Shown here one piece after another: positions 61,601 to 64,000 of a stretch of 64,000 bases of DNA. Numbering within the stretch: the first letter of the stretch is position 1; every line of letters begins with the position of its first letter. The notes under the pieces were generated by a model. It searched no databases. It saw nothing but the letters and a program-made list of their open reading frames with translations, and had not been told where the DNA came from. The DNA is from Paraphysomonas bandaiensis (taxonomy: Eukaryota; Chrysophyceae). The position numbers and the translations under genes are program-made. The stretch spans positions 182,285 through 246,284 of the forward strand of contig CBFFRP010000376.1 in assembly GCA_965644295.1 (NCBI GenBank), in the 5' to 3' direction.

Positions 61601-64000
61601 CAATTTCCCGCCTGGATGTGAGTCATCGACAATATATTGTGCGTATCCGGAAGGTGTGGATGCTGGAGTGGTATTGCAGCTTCAGACGCTTGTGTATGAT
61701 CGTTTGTTGATTCCTAGAACACTGGTAGTTGGTCGTCGCTTCTTCCGAGCAGTGTTGCAGCCGCATGATTCATCCGATCCGTCCTACTATGTGATGAACG
61801 CTACAGCTGAAACTTTGGCCTACTTTTCGTTTGCGGATTCTGTTGCAATTAGTTGTGTTGAGGGTTTAACATTTGAGGGTGCTATATTTAACGGCGTGAC
61901 TGATGTGAGACGTCATATTGACTTTCAATACACTTACTTGACTCTTCCTGGTATATTCGGCACAGTCGGGAGCTCCACTAGCTTGTCGGATTCGACTGGT
62001 TTGCGTGCATTTGATCGTACTACTACCGGCGCAAGTATCATTACCCAGGAAGATCAATGTGTGGACGAGGAAACTATTCACACGGCTGAGGAGACTGTGT
62101 TTACCTTTGTCGTTGGTGCCCAGGATGTCGTTTCTTCTTGTACTGTGTGTCGTGCGGTGTTTGTGCCGGAGTCATCAAGTCCGACATCAGTCCCATCGAT
62201 ATCATCTCAGCCCACTATTGGGCCATCCGCTAGTCCTTCATCGAATCCTACTTTGAGTCCGACCGATGTTCCAACTGTTAATCCTACCGTTTTACCAACA
62301 CTTTCACCAACAGGATCGCCTACATCAGACCCAACACTCAACCCAACAGCATCCCCTACAGTATTTCCAACAGGGATTCCATCATCCAATCCAACAGTGG
62401 CCCCAACTCCTTCACCAACAAGTGGGCCTACATTGGAGCCTACTGCCAGCCCAACAGGTGCACCTTCTGTTTCGCCAACATCTGGACCTACTGCAAGCCC
62501 AACAGGTGCCCCCACCGGTTCACCTACATTGGAGCCTACATCGAGCCCAACAGGTGCACCTTCTGTTTCGCCAACATCTGGTCCTACTGCAAGCCCAACA
62601 GTTGCCCCCACCGGTTCACCTACTTTGGAGCCTACATCGAGCCCAACAGGTGCGCCTTCCGTTTCACCAACATCTGGACCTACTGCAAGTCCAACAGTTG
62701 CCCCCACCAGTTCACCTACATTGGATCCTACATCTAGTCCGACGGTTATTCCCACTACTGCACCGTCAGTGTTGCCCACAACACCGAATACCACATTAGC
62801 ACCAACATTTGTTCCTACAACGTCACTTCCAACCGTGTCACCTACAACATCTCCTACCTCTTCACCCACATCGGAACCGTCGCAACAGCCTTCCGCTTCA
62901 CCAAGTTTTGCTCCATCTGGTTCTCCGACTTTGTCCCCCACATCTTCACCCACGTTGGAACCGTCCCATCAGCCTTCCGCTTCACCAAGTTTTGCTCCAT
63001 CTGGTTCTCCAACTTTGTCCCCTACATCTTCACCCACGTCCTCTCCTACGATTACTCCTACAGTTGTGGAGACTCTCTCTCCTACAATCTCTAATAGCTC
63101 CTGTGGTGCTAAGGAGACAGGAGATTTGTATGATTTGGTCAGCAAAGAAGAGATTGTCAGTACCTGGCTAGAGGGTGGATTTGCTGGTGTTGATGACCAG
63201 GAGTGGGTGACAATATCTACATCTGTCAGTACATTTTCTAACGCTAGTGTTTTTGTGAGTCTTCCGAATATTCCGGGAGAAACTTCATCTGATGGTTATC
63301 CTGCGATTGCTAGAGTTCGAAATGTCCAGACATTGTCTGGGACCGTAACTTTTGAGACTCGCATCTACCAAGCAAATGATAGTTACTGTTCGAAGGAGTG
63401 GGCGATACCAGAGCCTATATCTCCGGCTTTGTCATTATCTTGGTTAGTAGTTGAACATGGTGCTTACAATTTATCAGGTAGTTTCTTTATTGTTGGTGAA
63501 GGTCCAATTACCAGACAGGATAATGATCCCACTAACAATGCTAATTTCGTTCGATTCAATTTCCCGCCTGGATGTGAGTCATCGACAATATATTGTGCGT
63601 ATCCGGAAGGTGTGGATGCTGGAGTGGTATTGCAGCTTCAGACGCTTGTGTATGATCGTTTGTTGATTCCTAGAACACTGGTAGTTGGTCGTCGCTTCTT
63701 CCGAGCAGTGTTGCAGCCGCATGATTCATCCGATCCGTCCTACTATGTGATGAACGCTACAGCTGAAACTTTGGCCTACTTTTCGTTTGCGGATTCTGTT
63801 GCAATTAGTTGTGTTGAGGGTTTAACATTTGAGGGTGCTATATTTAACGGCGTGACTAATGTGAGACGTCATATTGACTTTCAATACACTTACTTGACTC
63901 TTCCTGGTATATTCGGCACAGTCGGGAGCTCCACTAGCTTGTCGGATTCGACTGGTTTGCGTGCATTTGATCGTACTACTACCGGCGCAAGTATCATTAC
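52644..64000 (+). CDS. Giant modular secreted protein: at least six lectin-like modules joined by Pro/Thr/Ser linkers, 3' end outside window
   Basis: One frame is open from the ATG at 52644 to the window end (3785 codons, no intron needed). The start follows an in-frame stop at 52611 and begins a signal peptide (MVHPRVAILIMALGAFAIAT). Modules of about 310 residues start with W-L-E-G-G at 52812, 54621, 56481, 59253, 61209 and 63165 (the last cut by the window edge). Each holds two beta-rich halves, DDQEWVTISTSVSTF to SLSWLVVEHGAYN and VVLQLQTLVYDRLLIPRT to AETLAYFSFADS. These resemble the strand pattern of H-type-lectin-like sandwiches (inference). Each module ends with CXXC-type cysteines (SSCTVCRAVF). 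Linkers repeat SPTSGPTASPT and EPSQQPSASPSFAPSG, likely heavily O-glycosylated. Module one is divergent; two to six are nearly identical. Likely a surface or matrix protein; ligand unknown. Confidence 0.85.
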   Translation, partial: MVHPRVAILIMALGAFAIATNAPTSSPSVDPSSCPQVSSNHTDVIDMVNKMPVNKKWLEGGYASVDDQEWVAVSTSVSTFSNASVFVSLPNIPGETSSDGYPAIARVRNVQTLSGTVTFETRIYQANDSYCSKEWAIPEPISPAMTLSWLVAEHGVYNVSNNMFVVGEGPITRQDNDPSNNANFVRFNFPPGCESSTIYCAYPEGVDAGVVLQLQTLVYDRLLIPRTRNVGRRFFRAVLQPHDSSDPSYYVMNATAETLAYFSFADSVAISCVEGLTFEGAIFNGVTDVRRHIDFQYTYLTLPGIFGTVGSSTSLSDSTGLRAFNRTTTGASIITQEDQCVDEETIHTAEETVFTFVVGEQSLASSCTICNVAFSPTVFSSPTSSPSFVPSFSPTHTPTFIPSNSPTFSPTSIPSSGPTLSPTNAPTVCPTCGPTSCPTATPSVLPTVGPTQCPTGAPTSFPTAAPTASPTVAPTGSPTLKPTSSPTGAPSVSPTSGPTASPTVAPTGSPTLDPTSSPTVIPTTAPSVLPTTPNTTMTPTFVPTTSLPTVSPTTSPTSSPTSEPSQQPSASPSFAPSGSPTLSPTSSPTLEPSHQPSASPSFAPSGSPTLSPTSSPTSSPTITPTVVETLSPTISNSSCGAKETGDLYDLVSKEEIVSTWLEGGFAGVDDQEWVTISTSVSTFSNASVFVSLPNIPGETSSDGYPAIARVRNVQTLSGTVTFETRIYQANDSYCSKEWAIPEPISPALSLSWLVVEHGAYNLSGSFFIVGEGPITRQDNDPTNNANFVRFNFPPGCESSTIYCAYPEGVDAGVVLQLQTLVYDRLLIPRTLVVGRRFFRAVLQPHDSSDPSYYVMNATAETLAYFSFADSVAISCVEGLTFEGAIFNGVTNVRRHIDFQYTYLTLPGIFGTVGSSTSLSDSTGLRAFDRTTTGASIITQEDQCVDEETIHTAEETVFTFVVGAQDVVSSCTVCRAVFVPESSSPTSVPSISSQPTIGPSASPSSNPTLSPTDVPTVNPTVLPTLSPTGSPTSDPTLNPTASPTVFPTGIPSSNPTVAPTPSPTSGPTLEPTASPTGAPSVSPTSGPTASPTVAPTGSPTLKPTSSPTGAPSVSPTSGPTASPTVAPTGSPTLDPTSSPTVIPTTAPSVLPTTPNTTMTPTFVPTTSLPTVSPTTSPTSSPTSEPSQQPSASPSFAPSGSPTLSPTSSPTLEPSHQPSASPSFAPSGSPTLSPTSSPTSSPTITPTVVETLSPTISNSSCGAKETGDLYDLVSKEEIVSTWLEGGFAGVDDQEWVTISTSVSTFSNASVFVSLPNIPGETSSDGYPAIARVRNVQTLSGTVTFETRIYQANDSYCSKEWAIPEPISPALSLSWLVVEHGAYNLSGSFFIVGEGPITRQDNDPTNNANFVRFNFPPGCESSTIYCAYPEGVDAGVVLQLQTLVYDRLLIPRTLVVGRRFFRAVLQPHDSSDPSYYVMNATAETLAYFSFADSVGISCVEGLTFEGAIFNGVTNVRRHIDFQYTYLTLPGIFGTVGSSTSLSDSTGLRAFDRTTTGASIITQEDQCVDEETIHTAEETVFTFVVGAQDVVSSCTVCRAVFVPESSSPTSVPSISSQPTIGPSASPSSNPTLSPTDVPTVNPTVLPTLSPTGSPTSDPTLNPTASPTVFPTGIPSSNPTVAPTPSPTSGPTLEPTASPTGAPSVSPTSGPTASPTSAPSVSPTSGPTASPTVAPIPSPTSGPTLEPTASPTVAPTGSPTLEPTSSPTGAPSVSPTSGPTASPTVAPTCSPTLEPTSSPTGAPSVSPTSGPTASPTVAPTCSPTLEPTSSPTGAPSVSPTSGPTASPTVAPTGSPTLEPTSSPTGTPSVSPTSGPTASPTVAPTGSPTLEPTSSPTGAPSVSPTSGPTASPTVAPTGSPTLDPTSSPTVIPTTAPSVLPTTPNTTMTPTFVPTTSLPTVSPTTSPTSSPTSEPSQQPSASPSFAPSGSPTLSPTSSPTSEPSLQPSALPSFAPSGSPTLSPTSSPTSEPSQQPSASPSFAPSGSPTLSPTSSPTSEPSHQPSGSPSFAPSSSPTLSPTCSPTLEPSHQPSALPSFAPSGSPTLSPTSSPTSEPSQQPSASPSVAPSGSPTLSPTSSPTLEPSHQPSASPSFAPSGSPTLSPTSSPTSSPTITPTVVETLSPTISNSSCGAKETGDLYDLVSKEEIVSTWLEGGFAGVDDQEWVTISTSVSTFSNASVFVSLPNIPGETSSDGYPAIARVRNVQTLSGTVTFETRIYQANDSYCSKEWAIPEPISPALSLSWLVVEHGAYNLSGSFFIVGEGPITRQDNDPTNNANFVRFNFPPGCESSTIYCAYPEGVDAGVVLQLQTLVYDRLLIPRTLVVGRRFFRAVLQPHDSSDPSYYVMNATAETLAYFSFADSVAISCVEGLTFEGAIFNGVTNVRRHIDFQYTYLTLPGIFGTVGSSTSLSDSTGLRAFDRTTTGASIITQEDQCVDEETIHTAEETVFTFVVGAQDVVSSCTVCRAVFVPESSSPTSVPSISSQPTIGPSASPSSNPTLSPTDVPTVNPTVLPTLSPTGSPTSDPTLNPTASPTVFPTGIPSSNPTVAPTPSPTSGPTLEPTASPTGAPSVSPTSGPTASPTGAPTGSPTLDPTSSPTGAPSVSPTSGPTASPTVAPTGSPTLEPTSSPTGAPSVSPTSGPTASPTVAPTSSPTLDPTSSPTVIPTTAPSVLPTTPNTTLAPTFVPTTSLPTVSPTTSPTSSPTSEPSQQPSASPSFAPSGSPTLSPTSSPTLEPSHQPSASPSFAPSGSPTLSPTSSPTSSPTITPTVVETLSPTISNSSCGAKETGDLYDLVSKEEIVSTWLEGGFAGVDDQEWVTISTSVSTFSNASVFVSLPNIPGETSSDGYPAIARVRNVQTLSGTVTFETRIYQANDSYCSKEWAIPEPISPALSLSWLVVEHGAYNLSGSFFIVGEGPITRQDNDPTNNANFVRFNFPPGCESSTIYCAYPEGVDAGVVLQLQTLVYDRLLIPRTLVVGRRFFRAVLQPHDSSDPSYYVMNATAETLAYFSFADSVAISCVEGLTFEGAIFNGVTDVRRHIDFQYTYLTLPGIFGTVGSSTSLSDSTGLRAFDRTTTGASIITQEDQCVDEETIHTAEETVFTFVVGAQDVVSSCTVCRAVFVPESSSPTSVPSISSQPTIGPSASPSSNPTLSPTDVPTVNPTVLPTLSPTGSPTSDPTLNPTASPTVFPTGIPSSNPTVAPTPSPTSGPTLEPTASPTGAPSVSPTSGPTASPTGAPTGSPTLEPTSSPTGAPSVSPTSGPTASPTVAPTGSPTLEPTSSPTGAPSVSPTSGPTASPTVAPTSSPTLDPTSSPTVIPTTAPSVLPTTPNTTLAPTFVPTTSLPTVSPTTSPTSSPTSEPSQQPSASPSFAPSGSPTLSPTSSPTLEPSHQPSASPSFAPSGSPTLSPTSSPTSSPTITPTVVETLSPTISNSSCGAKETGDLYDLVSKEEIVSTWLEGGFAGVDDQEWVTISTSVSTFSNASVFVSLPNIPGETSSDGYPAIARVRNVQTLSGTVTFETRIYQANDSYCSKEWAIPEPISPALSLSWLVVEHGAYNLSGSFFIVGEGPITRQDNDPTNNANFVRFNFPPGCESSTIYCAYPEGVDAGVVLQLQTLVYDRLLIPRTLVVGRRFFRAVLQPHDSSDPSYYVMNATAETLAYFSFADSVAISCVEGLTFEGAIFNGVTNVRRHIDFQYTYLTLPGIFGTVGSSTSLSDSTGLRAFDRTTTGASII
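57700..58400 (+). repeat. 96-bp linker repeat (32 codons), longest array
   Basis: Units of VAPTGSPTLEPTSSPTGAPS plus VSPTSGPTASPT recur every 96 bp (for example TTGGAGCC at 57909 and 58005). Five near-identical full units plus partial ones lie here. The corresponding linker before module three has one such unit, and those before modules five and six have two. Confidence 0.85.
58530..59130 (+). repeat. 84-bp linker repeat (28 codons), seven units
   Basis: Units of SPTSEPSQQPSASPSFAPSG plus SPTLSPTS recur every 84 bp from 58539 to 59043 (first and last GGAACCGTC anchors are 504 bp apart, six periods). Other linkers have two units. Variants include SEPSLQPSALPS and LEPSHQPSASPS. Confidence 0.85.

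Noticed and set aside
53681-62953. Long minus-strand frames of 216-376 codons rich in Val-Gly pairs, opposite the linkers
   Set aside because: They are the antisense reading of the Pro/Thr/Ser codon pattern, which lacks stops by composition. They repeat with the sense array, overlap it fully and have no independent domain.

Overview
This window is nuclear DNA of a protist, not of a bacterium. Coding blocks on both strands are cut by very short GT..AG introns (mostly 41-65 nt). Intergenic DNA is AT-rich and carries hAT-type transposon debris. The products are typically eukaryotic: COP9 signalosome, PEN-2, glucosidase II beta, ATP23, a PP6 regulatory subunit, and DENN and VASt lipid/Rab regulators. 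A secreted protein with long (S/T)P-x-(S/T)P linkers resembles those common in stramenopiles such as diatoms, brown algae and pelagophytes. A flagellate-capable stramenopile is my best guess, with low confidence. I rebuilt gene structures by eye. In each multi-exon model reported, the exon phases close to a multiple of three.

Layout, left to right: 2-8627 (+) DENN-PH protein, 5' end outside the window; 8628-11409 AT-rich DNA with a dispersed repeat; 11410-14115 (-) SAPS/PP6R subunit; 15280-15510 (-) an orphan reading frame; 15967-17757 (-) glucosidase II beta; 19658-20644 (-) mitochondrial carrier; 21109-24909 (+) STAND P-loop NTPase with coiled coils; 25500-26430 second copy of the dispersed repeat; 26961-32164 (-) F-BAR/GRAM/VASt/TM protein; 32707-33366 (+) a predicted N-myristoylated protein; 34092-35581 (-) CSN3; 35891-37075 (+) SERHL-type hydrolase; 37780-39296 (-) GT4-like glycosyltransferase with a signal peptide; 39706-40259 (+) ATP23 protease; 40800-45700 a transposon/repeat graveyard (hAT transposase fragment, MITEs, a foldback element, a GC-rich island); 46111-47080 (-) fatty acid hydroxylase/sterol desaturase; 47509-47914 (+) PEN-2; 48718-49718 (-) an unassigned four-exon protein; 49719-52643 no convincing gene; 52644->64000 (+) a giant modular extracellular protein that runs off the right edge.

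The genes are ordinary, independent eukaryotic genes rather than an operon. Several act in the secretory and membrane system: glucosidase II beta in ER glycan trimming, the glycosyltransferase, PEN-2 (gamma-secretase), the VASt lipid-transfer protein, the DENN Rab regulator and the hydroxylase. The most striking object is the right-hand gene. It has a signal peptide and then at least six roughly 310-residue beta-rich modules, five of them nearly identical in DNA. They are joined by Pro/Thr/Ser linkers whose lengths change in whole 96-bp and 84-bp units, always keeping frame. It looks like a rapidly evolving surface or extracellular-matrix glycoprotein.
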